Shown here piece by piece: positions 43,924 through 54,339 of a stretch of 64,000 bases of DNA. Each line of letters starts with the position of its first letter. Positions within the stretch are counted from its first letter, which is position 1. The DNA is taken from assembly GCA_016791105.1 (NCBI GenBank), contig JAEUNM010000101.1, positions 57,105 to 121,104 on the forward strand. The letters are read 5' to 3'. This DNA is from Rhodocyclaceae bacterium. GTDB taxonomy: Bacteria > Pseudomonadota > Gammaproteobacteria > Burkholderiales > Rhodocyclaceae. Below the pieces are notes generated by a model. That model ran no database searches and had not been told where the DNA came from. It saw only the letters and a list, made by a program, of their open reading frames with translations. The translations under genes and the position numbers were made by a program.

Positions 43924-45375
43924 ATGATCAATCTATCGCTATCCGAACTGGGTGCGGCGCTGGCCGCAGGGAAAATTTCCAGCGTCGAACTGACGCAATT
44001 GTTCCTCGCCCGCATCGCGCGCGAAAACCCGCGCCTCAATGCATTCATCAGCGTCGATGAAGAGCGCGCGCTTGGCGCTTCACGCGCCGCCGATAAGCGC
44101 CGCGCGCAAGGCAACGCCGGCCCGCTGACCGGCATTCCGCTCGCGCACAAGGATATTTTCTGTACCCAGGGCTGGCGCACCACCTGCGCCTCGCGCATGC
44201 TCGAGAATTTCGTCAGCCCCTATGACGCGCACGTGGTCGAACAACTGGCCGCGGCCGGCATGGTGCTGGTCGGCAAGACCAATATGGACGAATTCGCCAT
44301 GGGTTCGTCCAACGAAACATCGTATTTCGGCATCGTCAAGAACCCCTGGGACGACAAACTCGTGCCGGGTGGCTCGTCCGGCGGTTCGGCGGCCGCGATC
44401 GCGGCGCGCCTGGTGCCGGCCGCCACGGGCACCGACACCGGCGGCTCGATACGCCAGCCCGCCGCCTTGTGCGGACTGACCGGCCTGAAGCCCACTTACG
44501 GCATCTGTTCGCGCTACGGCATGATTGCCTTTGCGTCCTCGCTGGATCAGGCCGGGCCGATGGCCAAAAGCGCCGAAGACTGTGCCCTCATGCTGAATGC
44601 GATGGCGGGTTTCGATACCCGCGATTCCACGTCGCTGGATAGGCCGGTCGAAAATTACGCGCGCCTGCTGGGCGAACCGCTGGCCGGCCTGCGCATCGGC
44701 CTGCCGCGCGAATATTTCGCCGAGGGGCTGGACGCCGGCGTGCACGCAGCCGTAGACGCGGCGCTGGAACAATTTCGCAAGCTCGGCGCCGTCACGGTGG
44801 ACGTGAGCTTGCCCAATTCGGGCCTGGCCGTACCGGCCTATTACGTGATTGCGCCGGCCGAAGCCAGTTCCAACCTGAGCCGCTTCGACGGCGTGCGCTA
44901 CGGCCACCGCGCCGCCGAGTACGGCGATCTGAACGACATGTACTGCCGCTCGCGCGCCGAAGGCTTTGGGCCGGAAGTGAAGCGCCGCATCCTGATCGGC
45001 ACTTATGTGCTGTCGCACGGCTATTACGACGCCTATTACGTGCAGGCGCAAAAAATCCGCCGCCTGATTGCCGACGATTTCAAGGCTGCGTTCCAGCATT
45101 GCGACCTCATCATGGGCCCGACCGCGCCCGACGTGGCTTTCCCGCTGGGCGCGAAAAGTTCCGACCCGGTGCAAATGTATCTGAACGACATTTACACCAT
45201 CGCGGCCAACCTGGCCGGCCTGCCCGGCATGTCCATACCGTGCGGATTTGCCCGCAATCTGCCGGTCGGCCTGCAGATCGTGGGGCCGTGGTTCGACGAG
45301 GCACGCATGCTGGGCACCGCGCACCAATATCAGCTGCATACCGACTGGCACCGCAGCATGCCGCCCGGTCTGTGA
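43924..45375 (+). CDS. gatA: GatA, amidase subunit of Glu-tRNA(Gln) amidotransferase
   Basis: 483 residues from ATG 43924. The amidase-signature catalytic triad is visible: the lysine in [13 protein letters not shown], the serine pair in [11 protein letters not shown] and [13 protein letters not shown]. GatA releases ammonia from glutamine for the GatB site. Presence of the indirect amidation pathway means Gln-tRNA and/or Asn-tRNA may be formed by transamidation here. It lies 37 bases after gatC. Confidence 0.96.
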   Translation: MINLSLSELGAALAAGKISSVELTQLFLARIARENPRLNAFISVDEERALGASRAADKRRAQGNAGPLTGIPLAHKDIFCTQGWRTTCASRMLENFVSPYDAHVVEQLAAAGMVLVGKTNMDEFAMGSSNETSYFGIVKNPWDDKLVPGGSSGGSAAAIAARLVPAATGTDTGGSIRQPAALCGLTGLKPTYGICSRYGMIAFASSLDQAGPMAKSAEDCALMLNAMAGFDTRDSTSLDRPVENYARLLGEPLAGLRIGLPREYFAEGLDAGVHAAVDAALEQFRKLGAVTVDVSLPNSGLAVPAYYVIAPAEASSNLSRFDGVRYGHRAAEYGDLNDMYCRSRAEGFGPEVKRRILIGTYVLSHGYYDAYYVQAQKIRRLIADDFKAAFQHCDLIMGPTAPDVAFPLGAKSSDPVQMYLNDIYTIAANLAGLPGMSIPCGFARNLPVGLQIVGPWFDEARMLGTAHQYQLHTDWHRSMPPGL

Positions 45376-45407
45376 GCCGCACCGCCCCGCGAGAAGGAAA
45401 CGCCACC

Positions 45408-46859
45408 ATGCAATGGGAAGTCGTCATCGGACTGGAAACCCACGCCCAGCTTGCGACCGAGTCGAAAATATTTTCCGGCGCGGCGACCGCATTTGGCGCC
45501 GCACCCAATGTGCAGGCCTGCGGCGTGGATATCGCGCTGCCCGGGGTGCTGCCGGTGCTGAACCGCAAGGCGGTGGATTGCGCCATACGTTTCGGCCTCG
45601 CGGTGGGCGGCGACATCGCCCCGCGCTCGGTATTCGCGCGCAAAAATTACTTTTACCCCGACCTGCCCAAGGGCTATCAGATCAGCCAGTACGAAGCGCC
45701 GGTGGTGAGCGGTGGCAGCCTTTCCATACGCATCGGTCAGGGTAGCGACGCGCAGGAAAAAACCGTGCGCCTCACCCGCGCCCACCTGGAAGAAGACGCC
45801 GGCAAAAGCCTGCACGAAGATTTTCAGGGCAAGAGCGGCATAGACCTGAACCGCGCCGGCACGCCGCTGCTGGAAATCGTGTCCGAACCCGACATGCGTT
45901 CCAGTGCCGAAGCCGTTGCCTACGCGCGCGCCCTGCATGCGCTGGTGCGCTGGATCGGCATTTGCGACGGCAACATGCAGGAAGGTTCGTTCCGCTGCGA
46001 CGCCAACGTGTCGGTGCGGCCGAAAGGCGCGAGCGAATTCGGCACGCGGCGCGAAATCAAGAATCTCAATTCTTTCCGCTTCCTGCAGCAGGCCATCGAT
46101 TACGAAGTGCAATGGCAGATCGGCGTGCTGGAGGACGGCGGCAAGATCCAACAGGCCACGGTGCTGTTCAACCCCGACACCGGCGAAACGCGCGCCATGC
46201 GCAGCAAGGAAGATGCGCATGACTACCGCTATTTTCCCGACCCTGACCTGCTGCCCCTGGTGATCGCGCCGGCCTGGAAAGATCAGGTGCAGGCCGCCAT
46301 GCCGGAACTGCCAGACGCCATGCGCGAGCGCTTCGGGCGTGACTACGGGCTGTCCGCCTACGATGCTGCGACGCTCACGGCCACGCTCGATCTGGCGCGC
46401 TATTTCGAATCCTGCGTGGCGGCAGCCGGGCGCGAACTGGCCAAGCCCTGCGCCAATTGGGTGATGGTCGATCTGGCGGCACGCCTCAACCGCGCCGAAC
46501 TGGACATCGCGCAAAGTCCCATCAGCGCTGTGCAGCTCGCCGGTCTGGTGCGGCGCGTCGGCGACGGCACCATATCGAATGCGATAGGCAAAAAGGTGTT
46601 CGACGCGCTGTGCAATGGCGAAGGCGCGGACGCCGACGCCATCATCGAGGCTCAGGGTCTGCGTCAGGTCAATGACGCCGGCGCCATCGAAGCCCTGGTG
46701 GACGCGGCCATCGCGGGCAATCCGAAGTCGGTGGAAGAATTCCGTGCCGGCAAGGAGAAGGCATTTCAGGCGCTGGTCGGCCAGGTCATGAAAGCCAGCA
46801 AGGGCAAAGCCAATCCGCAGCAGGTGAACGAATTGCTGCGCAAGAAGCTGCAGGGCTGA
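45408..46859 (+). CDS. gatB: GatB, Asp-tRNA/Glu-tRNA amidotransferase subunit B
   Basis: 483 residues from ATG 45408, with GAGAAGGAAA upstream. The opening [22 protein letters not shown], the [20 protein letters not shown] motif and the C-terminal YqeY-like tail domain ([26 protein letters not shown]) are diagnostic. GatB phosphorylates and amidates the mischarged tRNA. It ends the gatCAB operon, with a GC-rich palindrome immediately downstream. Confidence 0.96.
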   Translation: MQWEVVIGLETHAQLATESKIFSGAATAFGAAPNVQACGVDIALPGVLPVLNRKAVDCAIRFGLAVGGDIAPRSVFARKNYFYPDLPKGYQISQYEAPVVSGGSLSIRIGQGSDAQEKTVRLTRAHLEEDAGKSLHEDFQGKSGIDLNRAGTPLLEIVSEPDMRSSAEAVAYARALHALVRWIGICDGNMQEGSFRCDANVSVRPKGASEFGTRREIKNLNSFRFLQQAIDYEVQWQIGVLEDGGKIQQATVLFNPDTGETRAMRSKEDAHDYRYFPDPDLLPLVIAPAWKDQVQAAMPELPDAMRERFGRDYGLSAYDAATLTATLDLARYFESCVAAAGRELAKPCANWVMVDLAARLNRAELDIAQSPISAVQLAGLVRRVGDGTISNAIGKKVFDALCNGEGADADAIIEAQGLRQVNDAGAIEALVDAAIAGNPKSVEEFRAGKEKAFQALVGQVMKASKGKANPQQVNELLRKKLQG

Positions 46860-46889
46860 ACGGCCGCCGCATCCGGTCTTGCCGGGGCT

Positions 46890-46905
46890 GCCGCCGCGCG
46901 GCGGC
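46890..46905. terminator. GC-rich palindrome between convergent gatB and the M1 peptidase gene
   Basis: A perfect stem gccgcc/ggcggc around gcgc fills the space between the two stop codons. It lacks a clear T run on either side, so it is only a weak candidate bidirectional terminator. Confidence 0.35.
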
Positions 46906-48975
46906 CTATTCTGCCGGCACGCGCAGGCTTTGCGGCCTGCCTTCCCAGTTGCCGCGTGTCTTGACGCGGCCGCCTTCCATCACTACCCAGCTTTGCGCGC
47001 CATAGTGCGGCAGCGCGCGTAGCGCCGCATCGAGCGCGGCGGCATCGCGCGCTGCCACCACGGCCAGGCCACCGCCGTCCCCGGTCTGAAGCGCCCAGGC
47101 GGCCATATCGCCGCCGGCAACCTGCGTCGGGCGCGGCGGCAATTTCTGCGTTGCAAGCCAGGATTCGACCACGGTGGTGCTGCCTATCACCAGCCGCGGC
47201 CGGCCGCTTGCTGCCGCGCCCGCTTGCGCGTGCGGCGCCGGATCGAGCAGCGCGCGCGCCAGCCGTGTAGCTGCGGCTTGCGTGGGCGCATCGCCCAGCG
47301 TCACCACCTGGGTGGCAGCGTCGATCAGCACCTGGCGCAGTATGGGCGGCGCCTCGCCGCGCACCAGCGCGCGCGCCAGCCGGAAATCCGGATCGAGCGT
47401 TACTTCCTGCGCTGCGGCCGGCAGGTCCAGCCGCAGGCGCGCGCGCGGCGCATCGATACGCAGTGTAGTGCGCAGGCTGCCGGCCGCAGTCGTGACGGCG
47501 AGCGGCACATCCAGCACATAGGCGGGCGCCTGCTGTTCCAGGTCGATTTCCAGCGCGTGGCGCGCCCCCTCGCGCAGGGGGCGCGCGCCGGCCAGCCTGA
47601 GGCGCGGCAAATCAGCGCGCGTGAGCCACTGCTTGAACCAGGGCTGGAGATCGCGCCGGCTTTCCTGCTGCCAGGCGGCCCGCAAATCGTCCCAGCCCGC
47701 CACCTGATGCTGTTTTTGCTGCCAGAAGCGGCGCAGGCCGCGCTCGAAAACGTCGCGGCCCAAAATGTCGCGCAGCATGAAAAACACCAGCGCAGCCTTG
47801 TGGTAGCCGATGATTTGGGAGGCGCCGTGGCTGCGCGCCGTAAATTGCGTAAGCGGAAATGCATCGCCGGCCGGCACCGCCGCCAGATCGCGCAGCCAGG
47901 CAAGGCGCATGGCGCGCGCGGCTTCCTCGCCAGCATCCTCCTTGTAGGCATAGTCGGCCATGAACGTGGTAAGCCCCTCCGACCAGTTGCCGCGCGCGTA
48001 GTCGGGATAGACGCCATTGCCCCACCAGTTGTGCAGAACTTCGTGGCCCAGCGAGGTGGATTTAATGAAGGGCAGGCGCAGCACCCGCACGCCCAGGTAG
48101 GTATAGCCGGGCATGCCGAAACCGGTGGGCAGCGGACTGGACACGATGCGGAACGCATCGCCCGGATAGGGGCCGATCAGCGCCTCGTAACGCGCCAGGT
48201 AGGTCTGTACGGCATCCAGGTAGCCATCCGACAATTCGTCGATATCAGCGTGAAACCAGGTCGCGATGCGCAGCTTGCGCCCGCCCGCCGCGTCGATATC
48301 GCGTTGGCGCACCTTGTAAGGTCCAGCCACCAGATCGAACAATTCGCCGCCCGCGTCTTGTTCGTAGGTGGCCGTATATCCGTGCGCATCCTCGCGTTCC
48401 GAACGGGTGTCGCCCGCCACCAGGGCGCGCTGTCCGGGCGGCACGCGCACGCTGATGCGGTGGCTGGCAAGCAGTACTTCCTTGCCGGCAAATACGCTGG
48501 GATACCAAAGGCTGCCGGCCGGCAGGAAACCGCCTTGCGGGTCCGCCATGGCTGGCAGTTCGCCCAGGGTTTCGCGCTGCGACGCGGAGTCTGGCGGGGG
48601 CGCCAGATCGCCGCTCCACTCGACGCTGAGCCGGCACGGCGCGCAGGCCGGCAAGGTCCACACCTGTCCGTCCTGACCCACTTGCGGTGCAGCCAGCGGG
48701 CGGCCGTCCAATATTCCCTTGAGCCGAAATTGCCGCCCCAGCACCAGGGACGCGCCAGCCGCGGCCCGCACCACCAGCGTGCCGCGCGCGCTCAGCCTGC
48801 GTGCGGCGGGGTCCAGGTGCAGGTCGAAATCCAGGGCCACCGGTGCGGCCGGCGCCGATGCGGCAGCCAGGGCCGCCAGCAGCGGCAAGACCCGCGCGCC
48901 GCACAGGGCCACCGCGTGCCAGGTCGTAGCGGTAGCCGCCCCTGCCCGCGGCCGTAGCGGAGGTTCAGGGCACAT
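46906..48975 (-). CDS. M1-family zinc aminopeptidase-like protein, exported
   Basis: 689 residues from ATG 48975. An N-terminal hydrophobic segment (ALCGARVLPLLAALAAAS) acts as signal or anchor. The zinc site is HEVLHNW (His311, Glu312, His315) with Glu333 in NWSEGLTTF. The usual GAMEN substrate motif is replaced by GMPGYTYLG. A C-terminal extension of about 150 residues follows the helical domain. It may be a periplasmic peptidase with unusual specificity. Its start overlaps the stop of the ChaN-PDZ gene by 11 bases, so the two are translationally linked. Confidence 0.85.
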   Translation of the reverse strand: MCPEPPLRPRAGAATATTWHAVALCGARVLPLLAALAAASAPAAPVALDFDLHLDPAARRLSARGTLVVRAAAGASLVLGRQFRLKGILDGRPLAAPQVGQDGQVWTLPACAPCRLSVEWSGDLAPPPDSASQRETLGELPAMADPQGGFLPAGSLWYPSVFAGKEVLLASHRISVRVPPGQRALVAGDTRSEREDAHGYTATYEQDAGGELFDLVAGPYKVRQRDIDAAGGRKLRIATWFHADIDELSDGYLDAVQTYLARYEALIGPYPGDAFRIVSSPLPTGFGMPGYTYLGVRVLRLPFIKSTSLGHEVLHNWWGNGVYPDYARGNWSEGLTTFMADYAYKEDAGEEAARAMRLAWLRDLAAVPAGDAFPLTQFTARSHGASQIIGYHKAALVFFMLRDILGRDVFERGLRRFWQQKQHQVAGWDDLRAAWQQESRRDLQPWFKQWLTRADLPRLRLAGARPLREGARHALEIDLEQQAPAYVLDVPLAVTTAAGSLRTTLRIDAPRARLRLDLPAAAQEVTLDPDFRLARALVRGEAPPILRQVLIDAATQVVTLGDAPTQAAATRLARALLDPAPHAQAGAAASGRPRLVIGSTTVVESWLATQKLPPRPTQVAGGDMAAWALQTGDGGGLAVVAARDAAALDAALRALPHYGAQSWVVMEGGRVKTRGNWEGRPQSLRVPAE

Positions 48976-50140
48976 CCGGTGCCGCGGGCGGAAATTTTGC
49001 AAGCAAAGGCACTGTGGCGCCGTCGCGCAGCACACTGAGCGGCAGCCAGGTGCCGGGCGCCTGGCGCTGCACCGCCTCGACCACATCGGCCGGTTTGCGC
49101 GCCGGCTTGCCGGCAATTTCGGTTAGCACGTCACCGGCGCGCATCCCGGCGGCCTCGGCCGTGCTGTTCTTTTCCACGCTGCGGATGCGCACGCCCTGCG
49201 GGTCCGCTTCCAGCATTACGCCCAGGCGTGCGCGCGGTGCGGCGGATGCTGCTGCGGCGCCCTTTTCCGCGCTGCTGCCATACACCGCGTAAGCAACACC
49301 CGGTTTCAAGATGGAACAGGGCAAGCCGGGTTCCCAGGGCATGAGGCTCGCCACCTCGCGTATGCCCAAAGAGCGCAATTGATGCGGCACGCCAAATCCG
49401 TCCATGAGGTGACCATTGCCCATCAGCGCAGCGACGAGCGCCTTGGGCGCCGCCTGGCGGGCGCCTGCGATGGCCTGGGCCAGCGCCGCATCCCACACCA
49501 GCTGGCTCGCCACGAAATGTTCCAGATCGCCCCGCCCGCCCTCGCCGCGGGAATGTTCGCCAAATATTTTGCGCAGCTTGTCGCGGTAGGCCGGATCGGC
49601 CGCAGCCGGCCGCGTCAGGCCTTCGCGCTTGTCGGGATCCAGCGCATCCCAGCCGCGCTCGCCAGCGCTGCGCACCAACGCTCGGTCCACGTTGCCGGCG
49701 TGGAGCGGAATGCGGTTCATGCGCGCAAATTGGAATATCGGCAGGTACATGCGCGCGTCGAAGGTCCATACCTCGGCCCAGTCGGTCAATCGCAGAAATT
49801 CATCTTCGCGCAACTCCCCTTTCACCCAGCGATCGAGTACCGGCTGCACACGGCGCGGGAACATTTCCAGCACGATCACCATGGCCGGCCGCAAGGCATG
49901 CAGTTCGATGAGGGTCTGCAATTGCCAGCGATGATGTTCCGCGTTGTCGTGCGTCTCGCCGAGCAGCACCACGTCGCGGGCAACCACCTCCTGCAGCAGT
50001 TCGCGCACAGCAATCGGCCCTTTGCCCGGTTGCACCCAACTGAATGGGGCAATGCACTCGGCGGGTGCCGCGGCGTGCGCGAGCGGAATCGCGGCAAGCG
50101 CGAACGCCAGCGAAAACAACCTGAAGGTACGCGCCAACAT
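48965..50140 (-). CDS. ChaN-like haem-binding-family protein with C-terminal PDZ domain
   Basis: 391 residues from ATG 50140; the frame runs further upstream but is not family-like. A signal peptide (LFSLAFALAAIPLAHA) is followed by the ChaN/DUF399 fold: VARDVVLLGETHDNAEHHRWQLQTL, MVIVLEMFPRRVQPVLDRWV, and GNGHLMDGFGVPHQLRS. Campylobacter ChaN binds two haem molecules. A PDZ domain occupies about 290-385 (LGVMLEADPQGVRIRSVEKNSTAEAAGMRAGDVL). PDZ domains usually recognise C-termini of unfolded or partner proteins, so a periplasmic haem or protein-quality role is possible. It overlaps the downstream M1 gene. Confidence 0.82.
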   Translation of the reverse strand: MLARTFRLFSLAFALAAIPLAHAAAPAECIAPFSWVQPGKGPIAVRELLQEVVARDVVLLGETHDNAEHHRWQLQTLIELHALRPAMVIVLEMFPRRVQPVLDRWVKGELREDEFLRLTDWAEVWTFDARMYLPIFQFARMNRIPLHAGNVDRALVRSAGERGWDALDPDKREGLTRPAAADPAYRDKLRKIFGEHSRGEGGRGDLEHFVASQLVWDAALAQAIAGARQAAPKALVAALMGNGHLMDGFGVPHQLRSLGIREVASLMPWEPGLPCSILKPGVAYAVYGSSAEKGAAAASAAPRARLGVMLEADPQGVRIRSVEKNSTAEAAGMRAGDVLTEIAGKPARKPADVVEAVQRQAPGTWLPLSVLRDGATVPLLAKFPPAAPDVP

Positions 50141-50315
50141 CCGCGCAGGCAATCCAGGCCGAACCAGGTTGCGGTGTCGAAATTTGCGTGCTGCGGCGGC
50201 GTAGGTGTACTGCCGCCCGACTTTCAGGCAGCGCGCGACGAAAGCTTTCGTGACGTGGGGGGAACCGAAATGTTGCATGCGGATTCGGCCAGTTCCAGCA
50301 ATGGCCGGCGCAGCT

Positions 50316-50960
50316 TCAATGCAGGTTGGCCGCGGCGCCGCTGGCACGCTGCGCCTCGCGGAACATCGCCTTTTCTTCTTCGTATTTGGCGCTGGTGGCG
50401 TCGATTTCCTTGCGCTTGGCGTCAACGGTCTCCTGATGGCCCTTGATTTCGGCTTCGTTCAGCAAAATCTGGCTGCGCAATTCGTCCGGCATCGGTTTCG
50501 AGCGGTAAAACTCGGCCTCGTTGCTGAGGGTTTTGCGCTTCTTGATGGACTCTTCCAGACGCCCCTCCAGCGCCGCCAGCGATGCTTTGAGGTCCGTCAC
50601 GGCGCGATTGCGGCTTATGTCGATTTCGTCGACGCTGGCATAGGTGGACAGAATGGCTCGGTACTTGCGCTTGCGTTCCTGTTCCTGACGTTCTGCCTCG
50701 GCCCTGCGCCGTACTTCTTCATCGCGCCGCGCGCGCTCTTCCGCCGTGAGTGCACGTTCCACGACTTTGCGCACATTGCCACGCTCGTCGATCACGCGGT
50801 AAGTGCGCGTCAGGCAAGCTTCCGGCAACTGGTCGCCGCACACCTGGCGGCCGTCCTTGTCGCTGCAGCAAAAGGTGTCGCGCGCCAATGCCGGAAGGGT
50901 GACGACCGCCATCAATAGCGCGAGCAGCCAACGCAACCGTAACGGACGCGCGCGTTTCAT
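50316..50960 (-). CDS. Secreted coiled-coil protein of unknown function
   Basis: 214 residues. A signal peptide ([19 protein letters not shown]) is followed by a cysteine-rich stretch with Cys31, Cys32, Cys41 and Cys49 ([20 protein letters not shown]) that recalls DUF4124-type exported domains. Residues about 66-205 are highly charged and heptad-like, a long coiled coil ([19 protein letters not shown]). The start overlaps the pyrE stop (ATGA). Conserved in context with pyrE in betaproteobacteria as far as I recall, but no function is assigned. Confidence 0.78.
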   Translation of the reverse strand: MKRARPLRLRWLLALLMAVVTLPALARDTFCCSDKDGRQVCGDQLPEACLTRTYRVIDERGNVRKVVERALTAEERARRDEEVRRRAEAERQEQERKRKYRAILSTYASVDEIDISRNRAVTDLKASLAALEGRLEESIKKRKTLSNEAEFYRSKPMPDELRSQILLNEAEIKGHQETVDAKRKEIDATSAKYEEEKAMFREAQRASGAAANLH

Positions 50961-51598
50961 GTGCGGATTCCGTAGCGCGCGCGGTAGGCGCGCGTCTGCT
51001 CGAGCAGGTCGGCCGTGCCGGGGGCAAGCGCGAGCCAGGCGAGCAAATCGTCCAGGTTGGCCACCGCCACCACCTGCAGGCCATAGTCCCGTTGCGCTTC
51101 CTGCACCGCGGACAAACTGCCCTGGCCGACTTCCATGCGGTCCAGGGCAATGACTACACCGGCCGGCTGGGCGCCCGCCGCGCGAATGATTTGTACCGAT
51201 TCGCGCACCGATGTGCCGGCCGTCATGACGTCATCGATAATGAGTACCTGCCCTGCCAGCGGCGCGCCGATCAGGGCGCCGCCTTCACCGTGGTCCTTGG
51301 CTTCCTTCCGATTGAAAGCAAATGGCAGGTTGCGGCCGCGCCGCGCGAATTCGATCGCGGTGCCGGCCGCGAGCGCAATGCCTTTGTAAGCGGGGCCGTA
51401 CAGCATGTCGAAGCGCATGCCGGCGGACTCGATTGCATCCGCATAAAAGCTGCAGAGCTGCAGCAGTGCAGCGCCGTCGTTGAATAGCCCGGCATTGAAA
51501 AAGTAAGGCGATTCGCGGCCGGATTTGGTGACGAAATGGCCGAAACGCAGCACTCCCTGGTCGAGGGCGAATTTTATGAATTCGATGTTTTGACCCAC
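50957..51598 (-). CDS. pyrE: PyrE, orotate phosphoribosyltransferase
   Basis: 213 residues from the GTG at 51598. The family pattern [24 protein letters not shown] with [10 protein letters not shown] and the PRPP loop [17 protein letters not shown] is clear. PyrE joins orotate to PRPP in pyrimidine synthesis. A TTG at 51625 would add nine residues, but the predicted transcription start is near 51627 and would leave no leader, so GTG is preferred. The stop overlaps the downstream coiled-coil gene. Confidence 0.94.
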   Translation of the reverse strand: MGQNIEFIKFALDQGVLRFGHFVTKSGRESPYFFNAGLFNDGAALLQLCSFYADAIESAGMRFDMLYGPAYKGIALAAGTAIEFARRGRNLPFAFNRKEAKDHGEGGALIGAPLAGQVLIIDDVMTAGTSVRESVQIIRAAGAQPAGVVIALDRMEVGQGSLSAVQEAQRDYGLQVVAVANLDDLLAWLALAPGTADLLEQTRAYRARYGIRT

Positions 51599-51633
51599 TG
51601 CCGTGCCATGCCCGAATTTTTGCAAGTATTCCT

Positions 51634-51662
51634 ATACTACCGGCCGCTCAGAGCAAGCTCAA
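51634..51662 (-). promoter_or_regulatory. Sigma-70-type promoter of pyrE
   Basis: On the minus strand TTGAGC (51657-51662) and TAGTAT (51634-51639) are separated by exactly 17 bases. Transcription would start near 51627, giving a leader of about 30 bases before the GTG start. Confidence 0.55.
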
Positions 51663-51935
51663 CGAGCAATTTGACGAATCGCAAGCCCCGCGGCGTTTTA
51701 ATCATTGTTGCGTGCCGGATTCATCGATCCGGGAAGGGCTTGATGTTCGTCGCGTAGCGCAATGCAATTCCGCCAGGCGCCACACCCAACCGCTGCATTT
51801 CGCAACGCATTCCTGCTTATATGCCGTTTCTTGCCGAAATGTGCAATACCCGATGTGGCCTGATTGGCGCAGATTATGGCCGATCTTCCACTAGCAATCC
51901 CGGCGGCGCCGGCACCCCGATCGAACGCCCCTGAT
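51663..51935. other. Intergenic region between pyrE and the exonuclease gene
   Basis: About 270 bases upstream of the pyrE promoter and downstream of xth. No gene, tRNA or clear terminator is seen. The short open frames here are antisense or random. Confidence 0.4.
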
Positions 51936-52724
51936 TCAGCCGGGAAAATCGGCTTCGTATTCGATCGTGAGCGGAGCATGGTCGCTGAAGCGTTTGTCCT
52001 TGAACACGCCGGCCGCGCGCGCGCGGCCGGCCAGTTCGGGCGACGCAATCTGGTAATCGATGCGCCAGCCCACGTTTTTTGCCCAGGCCTGACCGCGATT
52101 GGACCACCATGTATAACTTTCACCGTCGGCATCCGGATGCAACAGGCGATACACGTCGCGCCATCCCAATTCGTTGAATACACGATCGATCCAGGCCCGT
52201 TCTGCGGGCAGGAAGCCGGAATTTTTCTGATTCGATTTCCAGTTTTTCAGATCGATTTCGCGATGGGCGATATTCCAGTCGCCGCACAACACGATGTCAC
52301 GTCCTTCCCGCGCGAGCGCATCGAGCAGCGGGTAAAAGCGTTCCAGAAAACGGAATTTGGCGGCTTGGCGCTCGTCCGATGAAGACCCGGAGGGCAAATA
52401 TACCGAAATGACGCTGAGCCGGCCCCAGTCGGCGCGCAGATAGCGGCCTTCGGCGTCGAATTCGGCGTCGCCCATGCCTTCCTGCACGCGGTCCGGCGCA
52501 CGCCTCGCATAAATCCCGACGCCGCTATAACCCTTTTTTTCGGCGCAGTGGAATATACCGGTGTAGCCGGCCGGGGTACGCAGGGCCGGGTTCAGATCGG
52601 CCGCCACGGCTTTCAGTTCCTGCACGCACAGGATGTCAGGCGCGGTTTCGGCCAGCCAGTCGAATACGCCCTTGGAAGCCGCCGAGCGTATGCCGTTAAG
52701 ATTGAGCGAAGTAATGCGCAACAT
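51936..52724 (-). CDS. xth: Exodeoxyribonuclease III
   Basis: 262 residues from ATG 52724. The exonuclease/AP-endonuclease fold is complete: ITSLNLNGIRSAASKGVFDWL, DILCVQELKA, GRLSVISVYLPSG, CGDWNIAHREIDLKNWKSN, DVYRLLHPD, and the catalytic FSDHAPLTIEYE ending. It repairs abasic sites and trims 3' ends. It is flanked by pyrE and comM on the same strand but with separate gaps, so it probably has its own promoter. Confidence 0.95.
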   Translation of the reverse strand: MLRITSLNLNGIRSAASKGVFDWLAETAPDILCVQELKAVAADLNPALRTPAGYTGIFHCAEKKGYSGVGIYARRAPDRVQEGMGDAEFDAEGRYLRADWGRLSVISVYLPSGSSSDERQAAKFRFLERFYPLLDALAREGRDIVLCGDWNIAHREIDLKNWKSNQKNSGFLPAERAWIDRVFNELGWRDVYRLLHPDADGESYTWWSNRGQAWAKNVGWRIDYQIASPELAGRARAAGVFKDKRFSDHAPLTIEYEADFPG

Positions 52725-52839
52725 GGAGTCCGGAAAGCGGGTTGTTGACGGGCGGCGCGGCCGCAGGGGCCGAGCGCGGCGGGCACGCTCCGCCAAAGCG
52801 CGCGCAGTGTAGCGGATTCCGTCGCGGTTTTTTCGTGCC

Positions 52840-54339
52840 TCAGCTCGACGGCGGACCGAGCGGACGGCGGTAGCGCACCGCCTCGGCAATATGCGACGCC
52901 CCTATCGCATCGGCGCCGGCACAGTCCGCGATGCTGCGCGCCACGCGCAATACCCGATGGTAGGCGCGCGCGGACAGGTCGAAACGCGCCAACGCCTTGC
53001 GCAACAAATCCGCGCCGGCCGCGTCGGGCTGGCACAGGCTGTCTATTTCCGGCACCGACAGCCGCGCGTTGGGCTTTTGCTGGCGTGCGCGCTGGCACGA
53101 ATGCGCGGCCAGCACGCGCGCGCGCACGCTGGCGGACGCTTCGCCGCCGGCGGCCTGCAACTCACCTTCCCCCAGCGCGGGCACTTCCACCGCCATGTCG
53201 AAGCGGTCCAGCACCGGACCGGACAGACGCATCCGGTAGCGGGTAATCTGATCCGGCGTACAGCGGCAGCGCCCGCCCGGGTGGCCGAAATAGCCGCAGG
53301 GGCAGGGATTCATGGCCGCGATGAGCTGAAAGCGCGCGGGAAATTCAGCCCGCCGCGCCGCACGCGATATCGTGACTGACCCGGTTTCCATGGGCTCGCG
53401 CAAAGATTCCAGCACCTTGCGATCGAATTCCGGCAGTTCATCGAGAAACAGCACGCCTAAATGGGCCAGCGAAATTTCGCCGGGGCGCGGAATCGTACCC
53501 CCGCCGACGATTGCCGCCGCGGATGCGCCGTGATGCGGGGCGCGGAATACCACCAGCCCGTAACGCTGCGGCCGGAACTCCCCTGCCAGGGACAAAACAG
53601 CCGCCGATTCCAGCGCATCGGCTTCCGAAAGGGGCGGCAAAATACCCGGCAGGCGCGCCGCCAGCATGGATTTGCCGGTACCCGGCGGACCGATCAGCAA
53701 CAGCGAATGGCCGCCGGCGGCAGCGATTTCGAGCGCCCGGCGCGCACCCAATTGCCCCTTCACGTCGGACAGGTCAGGCAGATTTTCGCCTGCCCCGCGC
53801 TCGGGAGGCGGTGCCGGTTGCAGTGTTCCGGTTCCACTTAGATGAGCGTACACGTCCAGCAGCGACGCCGCCGGCAACACGCGCGTGCCGGGCGCGAGCG
53901 CGGCTTCCTGCGCGCTGCCGCCGGGCAATATGAGGCTGCGCCCGGCGCGTGCCGTCTGTAAAGCCATGGGCAGGCCACCGCAAATATCGCGCAGGGTACC
54001 GGTCAGGGACAATTCGCCGGCAAATTCGTAGGCATCGACGTCCGGCGCCTTCAATTGCCCGGATGCGAGCAAAATGCCCAGCGCGATGGGCAAATCGTAG
54101 CGGCCGCTTTCTTTGGGCAAATCGGCCGGAGCCAGATTGATGGTGACGCGCTTGCGCGGAAATTCAAATTGCGCGGTCTGAATCGCCGCGCGCACGCGCT
54201 CGCGCGCCTCCTTGACTTCAGTTTCGGGCAGGCCGACCACCGTCACACTGGGCAGGCCCTTGGCGATATGCACCTCGACCGCGATTTCCGGCGCATCCAT
54301 GCCGGACAGGGCGCGGCTTTTCAGGATTGCGATGGACAT
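52840..54339 (-). CDS. comM: ComM/YifB-family AAA ATPase, branch-migration helicase for transformation
   Basis: 499 residues from ATG 54339. The N-terminal Lon-like domain (EIAVEVHIAKGLPSVTVVGLPETEVKEA) precedes the Mg-chelatase-type AAA domain with Walker A GPPGTGKSMLAARLP, LDELPEFDRKVLESLREPME and the cysteine set CPCGYFGHPGGRCRC. ComM is a hexameric helicase that widens integration tracts during natural transformation. No competence pilus genes are in the window other than the orphan GspE-like ATPase. It is divergent from cysC. Confidence 0.93.
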   Translation of the reverse strand: MSIAILKSRALSGMDAPEIAVEVHIAKGLPSVTVVGLPETEVKEARERVRAAIQTAQFEFPRKRVTINLAPADLPKESGRYDLPIALGILLASGQLKAPDVDAYEFAGELSLTGTLRDICGGLPMALQTARAGRSLILPGGSAQEAALAPGTRVLPAASLLDVYAHLSGTGTLQPAPPPERGAGENLPDLSDVKGQLGARRALEIAAAGGHSLLLIGPPGTGKSMLAARLPGILPPLSEADALESAAVLSLAGEFRPQRYGLVVFRAPHHGASAAAIVGGGTIPRPGEISLAHLGVLFLDELPEFDRKVLESLREPMETGSVTISRAARRAEFPARFQLIAAMNPCPCGYFGHPGGRCRCTPDQITRYRMRLSGPVLDRFDMAVEVPALGEGELQAAGGEASASVRARVLAAHSCQRARQQKPNARLSVPEIDSLCQPDAAGADLLRKALARFDLSARAYHRVLRVARSIADCAGADAIGASHIAEAVRYRRPLGPPSS

